From NCBI GenBank assembly GCA_947455205.1, contig CANGNF010000012.1, positions 52,405 to 116,404 of the forward strand: 64,000 nt of DNA. Direction: 5' to 3'. Within the stretch, counting starts at the first letter, position 1; every line of letters begins with the position of its first letter. The notes under the pieces are model-generated. The model was not told the origin of the DNA, searched no databases, and saw only the letters and a list, made by a program, of their open reading frames with translations. A program made the position numbers and the translations under genes. The DNA is from Acetobacteraceae bacterium (GTDB taxonomy: Bacteria; Pseudomonadota; Alphaproteobacteria; Acetobacterales; Acetobacteraceae). Shown here piece after piece: positions 53,994 to 62,301 of this stretch.

Positions 53994-55211
53994 CTAACGC
54001 ACCTTCCGCAGATACTTCGGCCCCAGCTCCGCCACGCTGTTGACGCCCAGCATCGCCATGTTGCGGTCCACCTCATCGGCCAGCAGCTGCAGCGCGTGGC
54101 GCACGCCGGGTTCGCCGGCCAGCGCGGCGGCGGCCAGCATCGGCCGGCCGACGAAGCAGAAATCCGCGCCCAGCGAGAGCGCCTTCAGCACATCCGTGCC
54201 GCGGCGGATGCCGCTGTCGATCATCACCGCCATGCCCTGCGACGCTGCCTTCACCTCCGGCAGCACCCGCAGCGGGCCAATCGCGCCATCCAGCTGGCGG
54301 CCGCCATGGGTGGAGACGATGACGCCATCGGCGCCGTGGTCGGCGCACATCGCCGCGTCCTCGGCGGCCAGGATGCCCTTGACCACGAGCTTGCCCTTCC
54401 AACGCTTGCGGATCAGCGCCAGGTGTTCCCAGGCCAGGCCGTCGCGCTTGCCCACCGCGCGCACCAGGTCGCGGCTGACGATCGGCGGGCCGCGCCCGGC
54501 ATCCATGTTCTCGAAGTACGGCATGCCATGGCCGAAGATGGTCCGCAGGAAGGTGCCCAGCAGCCACTTCGGGTGGGTCACGCCTTCCTTGATCAGCCGG
54601 TAGTTCGGCTTCAACGGAATGGAGTAGCCATTGCGGAAGTTGTTCTCCCGGTTGGCACTCACCGGCACGTCCACGGTGAGGACGAAGGTATCGAAGCCCG
54701 CCGCCGCCACACGGTCCACCAGCGGCTCGATCCGCGCGGGCTCGCCCGGCAGGTAGGCCTGGTACCAGCTGGTCGGGCCGGCCTTGCGCACCTCCTCCAG
54801 CTTGATCAGCGAGGACGCGCTCATGATGTTCGGCACGTTCATCGCCGCCGCCGCCTGGGCCAGCACCAGGTCGCCGCGATAGGCGATCAGCGCCGATGCC
54901 CCCATGGGCGGAATGCCGAAGGGCTGGGCGTAGCTGCGGCCCATCAGCGTGGTGCCGGCGTGGCGCTTGACGGTGCTGACCAGGGTGCGCGGGATGAAGG
55001 CGTAGTCCTGGTAGGCCTCGGCATTGTCGCGCAGGGACCAGTCGGTCTCGGCCGCGCCGGTGACGAAGCCCCAGAGCATGCGCGGCAGGTGTTCCTCCAG
55101 CGCCTCCTCGAAGTCCTTCAGCGCCAGGTAGTTCTGCAGGTGCGCCGGCACCTTGGAGACGGCGCGCTTTTCGGCAATGGGAGAGGCGGGGGGCAGGCTG
55201 CCATCGGGCAT
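53994..55211 (-). CDS. FMN-dependent alpha-hydroxy acid oxidase/dehydrogenase (LldD-like)
   Basis: A 405-residue flavoprotein with the family's active-site segment STHGGRQLDG (catalytic histidine and substrate arginine) and a catalytic-lysine region at KLVVKGILAAEDA. It opens with the helical PAHLQNYLALKDFEEAL and a YxxG-like region reading FVTGAAETD. It oxidises an L-2-hydroxy acid such as lactate or mandelate to the keto acid. It ends an operon after a TTT receptor and an HpaI-type aldolase, suggesting degradation of an imported hydroxy acid. Confidence 0.9.
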   Translation of the reverse strand: MPDGSLPPASPIAEKRAVSKVPAHLQNYLALKDFEEALEEHLPRMLWGFVTGAAETDWSLRDNAEAYQDYAFIPRTLVSTVKRHAGTTLMGRSYAQPFGIPPMGASALIAYRGDLVLAQAAAAMNVPNIMSASSLIKLEEVRKAGPTSWYQAYLPGEPARIEPLVDRVAAAGFDTFVLTVDVPVSANRENNFRNGYSIPLKPNYRLIKEGVTHPKWLLGTFLRTIFGHGMPYFENMDAGRGPPIVSRDLVRAVGKRDGLAWEHLALIRKRWKGKLVVKGILAAEDAAMCADHGADGVIVSTHGGRQLDGAIGPLRVLPEVKAASQGMAVMIDSGIRRGTDVLKALSLGADFCFVGRPMLAAAALAGEPGVRHALQLLADEVDRNMAMLGVNSVAELGPKYLRKVR

Positions 55212-55223
55212 CTTCGCGTTCCT

Positions 55224-56183
55224 TCAGTCGACCGTCGCGCCGGAGGCGCGCACCAGCGGCAGCCACAGGGCCAGTTGTTCGTCCCAGTATTGCCCCAGCG
55301 CGGCCGCAGAGGAACCCACCGGATCAGTCCCCGCCTCCCGCAGTCGTCGCTGCGCCTCGGGCGCCGCCACGGCGGCCTGGGCCGCGGCCTGCAGCCGGGC
55401 GATCACGGCGGGCGGCACGGCGGCCTGGGTGTAGAGGCCCATCATGTTGAAGATGCGGAAGCCCGGCAGCCCCTGCTCGGCCACCGTCGGCACGTTGGGC
55501 AGCATCGGGCTGCGCTCCGGCGAGGTGACCGCCAGCCCCTTCAGCTGGCCGGACTGCACCTGCGGCAGCAGGCTGGCGATGCCCTCCATCAGCACATCCA
55601 CATTGCCGGCGATCATGTCCGTGATGACCGGCCCGGCGCCGCGATAGGGCACATGCGTCGCCTCCACCCCCGCGCGGTTCCACAGCAGCAGCGCGCCCAG
55701 GTGGTTGATGGTGCCGTTGCCGGCCGAACCATAGGTGACCTTGCCCGGATTGGCCTTCATGTACGCCAGCAACTCCGCCAGCGTGGCGCCGGGCGTGTGT
55801 TTGCCGGCCGCGACCACCATCGGCAGCGTGGCCACCAGGCTGATCGGCGCGTGGTCGCGGCGCGTGTCGAAGCGGAGATTCCGGTACAGCCCGGCATTCA
55901 ACACGGCGGCGGAGAGGGTGTAGAGCCCGATGGTGTGGCCATCCGGCGTGGCGTTGACCAGCATCTCGCTGGCCACGGTGCCGCCGGCGCCGGGCCGGTT
56001 CTCGATGATGACGGGCTTGCCCAGCGCCTCCCCCATGCCCGGCGCGATGATGCGGGCGATGACATCCGTGCTGCCACCGGGCGCGAAGGGCACCACCATG
56101 CGCACGCTCTGGCGCGGGAAGTCGCCCTGCGCCAGCGCCGGCGTGGCCAGCGCGGCGCCCAGCAGCGCGCGCCTGACGATCAC
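55224..56183 (-). CDS. TctC/Bug-family TTT receptor, orphan
   Basis: A 319-residue receptor with signal peptide (cleavage near TPALAQ), VRMVVPFAPGGSTDVIA, VIIENRPGAGGTVA and VPYRGAGPVI. The start overlaps the upstream HpaI aldolase stop by 4 bases and the hydroxy-acid oxidase gene follows after 12 bases. A ligand handled by those two enzymes, probably a hydroxy or keto acid, is the simplest inference. No membrane components are nearby. Confidence 0.9.
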   Translation of the reverse strand: MIVRRALLGAALATPALAQGDFPRQSVRMVVPFAPGGSTDVIARIIAPGMGEALGKPVIIENRPGAGGTVASEMLVNATPDGHTIGLYTLSAAVLNAGLYRNLRFDTRRDHAPISLVATLPMVVAAGKHTPGATLAELLAYMKANPGKVTYGSAGNGTINHLGALLLWNRAGVEATHVPYRGAGPVITDMIAGNVDVLMEGIASLLPQVQSGQLKGLAVTSPERSPMLPNVPTVAEQGLPGFRIFNMMGLYTQAAVPPAVIARLQAAAQAAVAAPEAQRRLREAGTDPVGSSAAALGQYWDEQLALWLPLVRASGATVD

Positions 56184-56968
56184 GCCTCCAGCGCCTTGGC
56201 CAGGCCATCGGTCCAGGCGGTGGCGGCGGCCAGCAGGAAGCCGATATCGGTCTGCGTGGTCAGGAAGCGGGCGCCGCGCTTGATGATCTCGGCCTGGCCC
56301 TGGACATTGCGGTTGCCGCCGCAGCCCGGTTCGATGCCGTTGGCGTGGCAGGCGGCGAAGATCCGGTCCACCGCGGCCTTCAGCTCGGGGTCGCCATACT
56401 GGCCGGGCTTGCCCATGTTGGTCAGCAGGTCGTTCATGCCGATATGGATCACGTCGATCCCCGGTACCGCCGCGATCTTCTCCACATTGGCCACGCCCTC
56501 GGGGCTCTCGATCATGCAGACCACCAGCGTTGCCTCATTCAGCGCGGGGGCGGAGACCGGGACGGGCGTGGCCTTGAAGTTGAAGTGCGGGTAGCCGCCG
56601 GTCACGCTGCGCCGGCCGAGCGGCGCGAAGCGCGTGACGTTGACGCAGTGCCGCGCTTCCTCGGCGGTGTTGACGTCCGGGAAGACGATGCCGGTGACGC
56701 CGTTGTCCAGCAGCAGCGGCACGTCCTGGTCGTACACGCCGCGCACGCGGGCCACCGGCGCCACGCCTATCTCCATGGCGGTCTGCGCCATGAAGCCGAT
56801 GGTCTCCAGGTTGAAGATGCTGTGCTGCACGTCGATGAAGATGAAGTCGTGCCCGCTGGCCTTGGCGATGCGCGCCACATCCGGCGAGCGCGACAGCCTG
56901 ACCCCCATGCCCAGCGCGGCGCCGCCGGCCTTGATCTTCGCCTTCACCGGATTGGTCATGTCGGGCAT
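56180..56968 (-). CDS. HpcH/HpaI-family aldolase
   Basis: A 262-residue class II aldolase for 2-keto acids such as 4-hydroxy-2-oxoheptanedioate. Family signs are the DFIFIDVQHS strand, a MIESPEGVANVEKI metal-binding glutamate region and GIDVIHIGMNDLLTNMG with its aspartate. GGAGGAA sits just before the ATG at 56968, which excludes a longer reading from 57019. First gene of a three-gene operon, divergent from the MBL-fold gene across 117 bases. Confidence 0.9.
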   Translation of the reverse strand: MPDMTNPVKAKIKAGGAALGMGVRLSRSPDVARIAKASGHDFIFIDVQHSIFNLETIGFMAQTAMEIGVAPVARVRGVYDQDVPLLLDNGVTGIVFPDVNTAEEARHCVNVTRFAPLGRRSVTGGYPHFNFKATPVPVSAPALNEATLVVCMIESPEGVANVEKIAAVPGIDVIHIGMNDLLTNMGKPGQYGDPELKAAVDRIFAACHANGIEPGCGGNRNVQGQAEIIKRGARFLTTQTDIGFLLAAATAWTDGLAKALEA

Positions 56969-57085
56969 TGGGCTTCCTCCGTTTGGCCGCAGTTTCCGCT
57001 GGGGCGCGGCTTTCGCCAACCGGTTTCTTGTGAAAGCATCGGCGCCTCGCTATCTCCACGCCGAACCAATCAGGGAGCGCCGAGG

Positions 57086-58066
57086 ATGTCCGGCTTCGCC
57101 AGCACCAACGACATGGCCGACAAGCTGATCAGCTTCGACGAGCTGGGCCCGGGCCTGTACGGCTACACCGCCGAGGGCGACCCCAATTCCGGCATCGTCA
57201 TCGGCGACCGCGGCGTGCTGGTGGTGGACGCGCAGGCGACGCCCGCCATGGCGCAGGACATCATCGCCCGGGTGAAGACGGTGACGGACAAGCCGATCAC
57301 CCATGTGGTGCTGACCCACTACCACGCGGTGCGCGTGCTGGGCGCCAGCGGCTATCCCGGCGCGCAGGTCATCTGCTCGGACGTGACGCGCGACATGATC
57401 GTGGAGCGCGGCCAACAGGACATGGACAGCGAGATCGGCCGCTTCCCCCGGCTGTTCCGCGGCAAGGAAAGCATCCCCGGCCTGACCTGGCCACACCTCA
57501 CCTTCCACAAGCGCATGACGCTGTGGATGGGCGCGCGCGAGGTGCAGATCATCCATGTCGGCCGCAGCCACACGGCGGGGGATACGGTGGTCTGGCTGCC
57601 GAAGGAGAAGGTCTGCTTCTCCGGCGACGTCGTCGAGTTCGGCGCCACGCCCTATTGCGGCGACGCCCACTTCACCGACTGGCCGGCGACGCTGGCGGCG
57701 GTGAAGGCGCTGGGCGCCGAGAAGCTGGTGCCCGGCCGTGGCCGCAGCCTGATGAACGCCGCCGATGTGGCGGAAGGCCTGGCCGGCACCGACGCCTTCA
57801 CCAGCGACCTCTTCGCCATCTGCAAGCGCGGCGTGGCCCGCGGCGCCGGGCTGAAGGAGGTGTACGACGAGGCGATGGCGGCGATGCGCCCGAAGTACGG
57901 CAGCTGGGTCATCTTCGAGCATTGCATGCCGTTCAACGTCACCCGCGCCTTCGACGAGGCCGGCGGCCTGGACCGCCCGCGGATCTGGACCGCCGAGCGC
58001 GACGTGGAGATGTGGCAGGCGCTGGAACACGGCACGGCGATGAAGTCCGCCGAAGCGAATCCGTGA
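57086..58066 (+). CDS. metallo-beta-lactamase fold hydrolase with altered metal motif
   Basis: A 326-residue MBL-fold protein. The family normally has HxHxDH; here it reads TH-Y-H-A-V-R, so His78 and His80 are kept but Val82 and Arg83 replace the Asp and His of the second metal site. A later GRSHTAGDTVVWL and FSGDVVE supply further ligands. One metal or altered chemistry is likely. It is followed by a coupled MarR regulator and is divergent from the aldolase operon. Confidence 0.87.
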   Translation: MSGFASTNDMADKLISFDELGPGLYGYTAEGDPNSGIVIGDRGVLVVDAQATPAMAQDIIARVKTVTDKPITHVVLTHYHAVRVLGASGYPGAQVICSDVTRDMIVERGQQDMDSEIGRFPRLFRGKESIPGLTWPHLTFHKRMTLWMGAREVQIIHVGRSHTAGDTVVWLPKEKVCFSGDVVEFGATPYCGDAHFTDWPATLAAVKALGAEKLVPGRGRSLMNAADVAEGLAGTDAFTSDLFAICKRGVARGAGLKEVYDEAMAAMRPKYGSWVIFEHCMPFNVTRAFDEAGGLDRPRIWTAERDVEMWQALEHGTAMKSAEANP

Positions 58067-58539
58067 CCCCTGGGGCCGCGAGCGGGGCGGAGGCGTCGCT
58101 CGAACTCGGCCGCTTCCTGCCCTACCGCCTCTCGGTGGCGGCGGAATGCATGAGCCGTGTCTTCGCCGAGAGCTATGAGCGCCGCTTCGGCCTGACCATT
58201 CCGGAATGGCGGGTGATGGCGGTGCTGGGCCAGGGTGAGGCGCCGTGCCCGACCCAGGCCGTCATCGAGGCCACCGAGATGGACCGGGTGAAGGTCAGCC
58301 GCGCCGTCACCCGCCTGGTGGATAAGGGCCTTGTGACGCGCCGCACCGCGCCGGAGGACCAGCGCAGCCAGATCCTGGCGCTGAGCCGCAAGGGGCTTGG
58401 GCTGTACCGCCAGATCGTGCCGCTGGCGCATGCGTTGCAGGCGGAACTGACCGCCGGCCTGGGCACAGACGAGTTGGCGCTGCTGGACCGCATGCTGGCC
58501 AGCCTGCACGCCCGGGCGCGGCAGATCGGCCTGCGCTAG
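58063..58539 (+). CDS. MarR-family transcriptional regulator
   Basis: A 158-residue winged-helix regulator starting at a GTG that overlaps the MBL-gene stop by 4 bases. The recognition region is MDRVKVSRAVTRLVDKGLVTRRTAPEDQR with the usual DxRS-like wing (DQRSQILALS). It probably controls its own operon and the divergent aldolase/receptor/oxidase operon through the 117-base gap at 56969-57085, responding to a pathway acid. The 17 residues before the helix region are variable. Confidence 0.9.
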   Translation: MTPGAASGAEASLELGRFLPYRLSVAAECMSRVFAESYERRFGLTIPEWRVMAVLGQGEAPCPTQAVIEATEMDRVKVSRAVTRLVDKGLVTRRTAPEDQRSQILALSRKGLGLYRQIVPLAHALQAELTAGLGTDELALLDRMLASLHARARQIGLR

Positions 58540-58630
58540 GGCGGCGCCCCCGCGACCCCGTCGGCGGGGGCAAGAAGCCGCGGTGAACCCGCCGGCCCCT
58601 GGCGCGCTGGGGCTGGCGGAAGGAGCCGCC

Positions 58631-60601
58631 ATGGCACGCAGCCTGTACCCGCGATGGTGGTGGTGGGCCGGTGTGCCGGCGCTGCTGCTGGCCGTGCTGC
58701 TGCTGCTGTTCCGCTGGGACTGGCTGATCCCGCTGGCCGAGGCGCAGGCGAGCGCCAGCCTGGGCCGGCCGGTGACCATCCGCCACCTCCAGGTCGGGCT
58801 GGGCCGGGTGCTGACACTGCGGGCGGAGGGGGTGCGGATCGGCAACCCCGCCGACTTCCCCGAGGGGCCGCCGCTGGCCGAGCTGCCGCGGCTTGAGGCC
58901 CAGCTGGCGGTGCGGCCGTTGCTGGGCGGCCATGTCGTGCTGCCGCTGGTGGTGCTGGACCAGCCCGCCCTTTCCCTGCGGCAACAGGCCGATGGCCGCG
59001 CCAACTACCTGTTCGACGCGCCGGCCGGGGGCGGCGGGGAGCCGCCGGCGATCGGGCGCATCCAGATCAACGCCGGCACCGCCCAGGTGGCGCTGGCGCC
59101 GCTGCGGGCCGACTTCAACCTGCGCTTCGGCACCGAGGGCGACAGCATCGTCGCCACCGCGGAAGGCCGCTACGCCGGCCAGCCGATCTCGGCGCATTTC
59201 ACCGGCGGCGCGCTGCTGTCCCTGCGCGACGAGGCCAGCCCCTGGCCGGTGATGCTGGACCTGGCCAATGGGCCGACCCGGCTGCGGCTGGAGGGGACGG
59301 TGGCCCAGCCGCTGCACCTGGCCGGCGCCGACCTGAAGCTGGACCTGTCCGGCACGGACCTGAAGCTGCTGACGCCGCTGACCGGGGTGCCCTTCGCCAC
59401 CACGCCGCCATTCCGCCTGGCGGGGCAGCTGGACTATGCCGAGGGCCGGGTGCGCTTCAGCCAGATGCGCGGCCAGGTCGGCCGCAGCGACCTGGCCGGC
59501 GAGATCGGCATCCAGCCCGGCGCCCAGCGCCCGCTGGTGACGGCCACGCTGACCAGCCGGCGGCTGGACCTGGCGGATTTGGGCGGCTTCATCGGCGGCC
59601 AGCCGGGGCGGCGCGACACGCCCGGCCAGACCCCGGCGCAGCGCGAGGCGCTGGCGCGGGCCGAGGCCAGCCCCAGCCTGCTGCCGAATACGCCGCTGAA
59701 CCTGCCGGCGCTGCGCGCCGCGGATGTGCGGGCCACGCTGCGGGCCGAGCGCTTCGAGGACCAGCGGGTGCCGCTGGATGCGCTGGCGCTGGACCTGGCG
59801 ATCCAGGACGGCACGGTGCGGCTGGAGCCGCTGCGGGTGGGCGTGGGCCAGGGGCATATCGGCGGCAGCCTGGTGCTGACCCCGCGGGCCGAGGGCGGGC
59901 TTTCGGCGCATGGCAGCTTCGAGCTGCGCCGGGTGGAGGTGGCGCGGCTGCTGGCGCCGATGGGCGTGCGCGGCGGCGGCAGCCTGGGTGGGGTGGCCAA
60001 CATCGACGGCACCGGGACCTCCCTGGCGCAGCTGCTGGGCAGCGGCAATGGCGCGCTGACGGTGGCGATGGTGGGCGGCAACCTCAGCGCGCTGGTGGTG
60101 GACCTCTCGGGCCTGCAATTCGGCCGGGCGCTGCTTTCCGCGCTCGGTGTGCCGGCGCGGACCAGTATCGGCTGCCTGGTCGGCGACTTCGTGCTGCGGC
60201 GCGGCGTGCTGGAGACGCGGACCTTCCTGGTGGACACCGACAGCTCCGTCATCAATGGCGCCGGCACGGTGGACCTGGGGCGGGAGGTGCTGGACCTGCG
60301 GCTGCGCACGGCGTCCAAAGGGGTGACCATCGGTTCGCTGCCGACCAGCATCGGCATATCCGGGCGGTTCAAGTCGCCCAGCATCCTGCCAGACCCCGGC
60401 GAGCTGCTGGCCCGCGGTGGCGCGGCGGTGGGGCTGGGCCTACTGGCGTTGCCGCTGGCGGTGCTGCCGACGATCCAGCTTGGCGTCGGCGAGCAGAACC
60501 AGTGCGAGGGGGTGGTCGCCGCCGCCCGGCGCGGGGAGGGCGCCCGCAGCGGTAGCGGCGCGACGGGGCGGGGCGCGGAGGGCGGAAGCCGCCGGCGCTG
60601 A
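58631..60601 (+). CDS. AsmA family protein
   Basis: A 656-residue envelope protein. The ATG at 58631 follows GGAAGGAG, giving a short cytoplasmic start, one N-terminal membrane helix of about 20 hydrophobic residues, and a long periplasmic beta-rich repeat part. The C-terminal AsmA signature is clear (ASKGVTIGSLPTSIGISGRF with a following SPSILPD). AsmA proteins are thought to act in lipid movement or outer-membrane assembly. A GTG at 58583 would add 16 residues without good support. Confidence 0.88.
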   Translation: MARSLYPRWWWWAGVPALLLAVLLLLFRWDWLIPLAEAQASASLGRPVTIRHLQVGLGRVLTLRAEGVRIGNPADFPEGPPLAELPRLEAQLAVRPLLGGHVVLPLVVLDQPALSLRQQADGRANYLFDAPAGGGGEPPAIGRIQINAGTAQVALAPLRADFNLRFGTEGDSIVATAEGRYAGQPISAHFTGGALLSLRDEASPWPVMLDLANGPTRLRLEGTVAQPLHLAGADLKLDLSGTDLKLLTPLTGVPFATTPPFRLAGQLDYAEGRVRFSQMRGQVGRSDLAGEIGIQPGAQRPLVTATLTSRRLDLADLGGFIGGQPGRRDTPGQTPAQREALARAEASPSLLPNTPLNLPALRAADVRATLRAERFEDQRVPLDALALDLAIQDGTVRLEPLRVGVGQGHIGGSLVLTPRAEGGLSAHGSFELRRVEVARLLAPMGVRGGGSLGGVANIDGTGTSLAQLLGSGNGALTVAMVGGNLSALVVDLSGLQFGRALLSALGVPARTSIGCLVGDFVLRRGVLETRTFLVDTDSSVINGAGTVDLGREVLDLRLRTASKGVTIGSLPTSIGISGRFKSPSILPDPGELLARGGAAVGLGLLALPLAVLPTIQLGVGEQNQCEGVVAAARRGEGARSGSGATGRGAEGGSRRR

Positions 60602-60747
60602 CGCCTTGGTTACGCCCCTGGTGTGCTGTTGATGTCGCGCCGCAGCATGGCGATTGGAACGATAAGCTTTCGGTAGGGTTTCCCCGGCATGCTCAGGCCA
60701 GCGGCAAGGACTTGCCGCCAGCGCATTGATCCAGAACGGAAATCACC

Positions 60748-60963
60748 ATGCCCCTCGATGGTCGCCCCGCCCGTCACCGCTATGACAGCGACGATGAACT
60801 GGATCGCGCGATCATGGCCAACTCGCCCTTCGCCATGCCGGCGCCGGCGGGCCGGCCGCAGGTTCGCAACGCCATGCCGCTGGGCGACCTGCTGCGGGCG
60901 CTGACCGCGCTGGCCATGGTCTTCGCCGTGGTGGCGGGCATCGGCGTGGTCATCACCGGCTGA
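60748..60963 (+). CDS. small single-pass membrane protein
   Basis: A 71-residue protein: a polar, charged N-terminal half (residues 1-45) and one C-terminal hydrophobic segment (about residues 48-69). This makes it a likely tail-anchored or small inner-membrane protein. No family recognised. It stands alone between asmA and grxC with a strong hairpin directly after it. The initiation context is weak, so confidence is moderate. Confidence 0.6.
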   Translation: MPLDGRPARHRYDSDDELDRAIMANSPFAMPAPAGRPQVRNAMPLGDLLRALTALAMVFAVVAGIGVVITG

Positions 60964-60978
60964 ACCGCCGGTTGCATC

Positions 60979-61000
60979 GCCGCCGGGCTTGACCGGCGGC
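60979..61000 (+). terminator. 8 bp stem-loop after the small membrane protein gene
   Basis: GCCGCCGG and CCGGCGGC form a perfect stem with a 6-base loop, 16 bases after the stop and 23 before grxC. The G+C-only stem suggests a terminator, although no T-run follows. Confidence 0.5.
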
Positions 61001-61022
61001 GGCGGCGTGCCAAATCTGCGGC

Positions 61023-61280
61023 ATGGCCGAGATTGAAATCTACACCCAGTATTTTTGCCCTTACTGCGACCGGGCCCGCGCCCTGTTGGACAGCAAGGGC
61101 GCCCGCTACGTCGAGCATGACGCCCCCGGCGGTTCCGCCGCGCGCAAGGCGGCGATGGAGCGTTCCGGCGGCCGCACCTCGGTGCCGCAGATCTTCATCG
61201 GCGGCCAGCACATCGGCGGCTGCGACGACCTGATGGCGTTGGAGCGCGCCGGCAAGCTGGACCCGCTGCTGGCCGGCTGA
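61023..61280 (+). CDS. grxC: glutaredoxin 3
   Basis: An 85-residue monothiol/dithiol oxidoreductase using glutathione. The active site is FCPYCDRA near residue 12, followed by the cis-proline segment SVPQIFIGG and the GGCDDLMALE glutathione-binding loop. Length is standard for GrxC. The next gene, DUF1178, starts 100 bases downstream behind a CIRCE-like element. Confidence 0.95.
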   Translation: MAEIEIYTQYFCPYCDRARALLDSKGARYVEHDAPGGSAARKAAMERSGGRTSVPQIFIGGQHIGGCDDLMALERAGKLDPLLAG

Positions 61281-61310
61281 TGGCCCTGCATCGAAACCTG
61301 GCCGAAGGGG

Positions 61311-61337
61311 CTGGCACTCCCGCACCGCGAGTGCCAA
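61311..61337. promoter_or_regulatory. CIRCE-like HrcA operator upstream of the DUF1178 gene
   Basis: CTGGCACTC, 9 bases, GAGTGCCAA. The core GCACTC-N9-GAGTGC matches the CIRCE consensus (TTAGCACTC-N9-GAGTGCTAA) exactly, including spacer length, and only one arm base breaks symmetry. It ends 43 bases before the ATG at 61381. A match of 12 fixed bases with fixed spacing is very unlikely by chance in 64 kb. HrcA heat-shock repression of the downstream genes is inferred; a grxC terminator is the alternative reading. Confidence 0.7.
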
Positions 61338-61380
61338 TTTGGCCGCTGGGCGCCCCCCTTGGGCGGCTGGGATTGCCAGG

Positions 61381-61872
61381 ATGATCCACTATCAACTGTG
61401 CTGCGCCGACGACCACGCCTTCGATGGCTGGTTCAAGGACAGCGATGCCTTCGACAAGCAGGCCAAGGCCGGCTTCGTGGAATGCCCGACCTGCGGCACC
61501 TCGGAGGTACGCCGGGCGCTGATGGCGCCGGCCATCCCGAAGAAAGGTCGCCCCGCGCGCAACAAGGTGGTGCCCGCCGAGGCGCCGCCGGCACCGCCGC
61601 CCGCGCCCCCGCCCACGGTACAGCAGCCCCAGGCCATGGCCGGGCCGGTGCCGGCCCAGGTGGTGGCGCTGCTGCAGCGGGTGCGGGCCGAGGTGGAGAG
61701 CAAGTGCGAGTATGTCGGCGCCGAATTCGCCGAGGAAGCCCGCAAGATCCACATGGGCGAGACCAAGGCCCGCGGCATCTATGGCGAGGCCTCCTCCGAG
61801 GAGGCCGAGGCGTTGAAGGAGGAGGGTATCGACATTGCCCGCATTCCCTGGGTGCCCCGCGCCGATGGCTAG
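61381..61872 (+). CDS. DUF1178 family protein
   Basis: A 163-residue protein that starts IHYQLCC and has a zinc-ribbon-like pair CC near the start and CPTCG at about residue 38, followed by a proline-rich linker. The C-terminal half contains the family's EFAEEARKIHMGETKARGIYGEA motif. Function is not established. The ATG at 61381 is used because upstream extension breaks the family start. Its stop overlaps the next gene's start. Confidence 0.88.
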   Translation: MIHYQLCCADDHAFDGWFKDSDAFDKQAKAGFVECPTCGTSEVRRALMAPAIPKKGRPARNKVVPAEAPPAPPPAPPPTVQQPQAMAGPVPAQVVALLQRVRAEVESKCEYVGAEFAEEARKIHMGETKARGIYGEASSEEAEALKEEGIDIARIPWVPRADG

Positions 61873-62299
61873 GCTGCTGCTGGCCCTGCTGCTGCTGGCC
61901 GCCATGCCGGCCCCCACGCCGGCCTGGGCGCAGAAGAAGGAATGGACCGAGCGGCAGTATGATTCCTCCGGCCGGCAGCAGGGCCGGGCGGAAACCCGCG
62001 ACGACACCACCCGCTACTACGACCCCTCCGGCCGGCAGACCGGCCGGGCGGAGACGCGGGACGACACCACCCGATTCTACGACCAGTCCGGCCGCCAGAC
62101 CGGCCGGGCGGAAACCCGGGACGACACCACCCGATTCTATGACAGCAGCGGCCGGCAGACCGGCCGGGCCGAGCGGCGCGGCGACACCACCTATCGCTAC
62201 GACAGCAGCGGCCGCCAGGTGGGGCGGGACGAGACCCGCGGCGACACCATCTATCATTATGACAGCAGCGGGCGGCAGACCGGCCAGACCCGCCGCTGA
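61865..62299 (+). CDS. secreted protein made of 20-residue YD-type repeats
   Basis: A 144-residue protein with a clear signal peptide (residues 1-23, cleavage near AWAQ) followed by six tandem copies of a 20-residue unit starting at about 61958. The unit is YD-x-SGRQTGRAETRDDTT, most conserved in copies one to three and changing by copies four to six. Each unit spans 60 bases. The pattern recalls short YD/MORN-like repeats; no known domain is certain. The ATG overlaps the DUF1178 stop. It is probably periplasmic or outer-surface. Confidence 0.8.
   Translation: MARLLLALLLLAAMPAPTPAWAQKKEWTERQYDSSGRQQGRAETRDDTTRYYDPSGRQTGRAETRDDTTRFYDQSGRQTGRAETRDDTTRFYDSSGRQTGRAERRGDTTYRYDSSGRQVGRDETRGDTIYHYDSSGRQTGQTRR
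61958..62287 (+). repeat. 60 bp tandem repeat array within the YD-repeat gene
   Basis: About five and a half copies of a 60-base unit encode the 20-residue repeats. The first three units are nearly identical at DNA level, for example CCGGCCGGCAGACCGGCCGG-type segments recur, while later units have drifted, suggesting stepwise growth by slippage or unequal exchange. Confidence 0.8.
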
Positions 62300-62301
62300 C
62301 G

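Noticed and set aside
61311..61337. Simple rho-independent terminator of grxC
   Set aside because: No T-run follows and the core matches CIRCE with the exact 9-base spacer, so an operator is favoured; the terminator reading is kept only as an alternative.
61958..62287. CRISPR array
   Set aside because: The 60-base units are contiguous, in frame and coding, with no spacers or cas genes.
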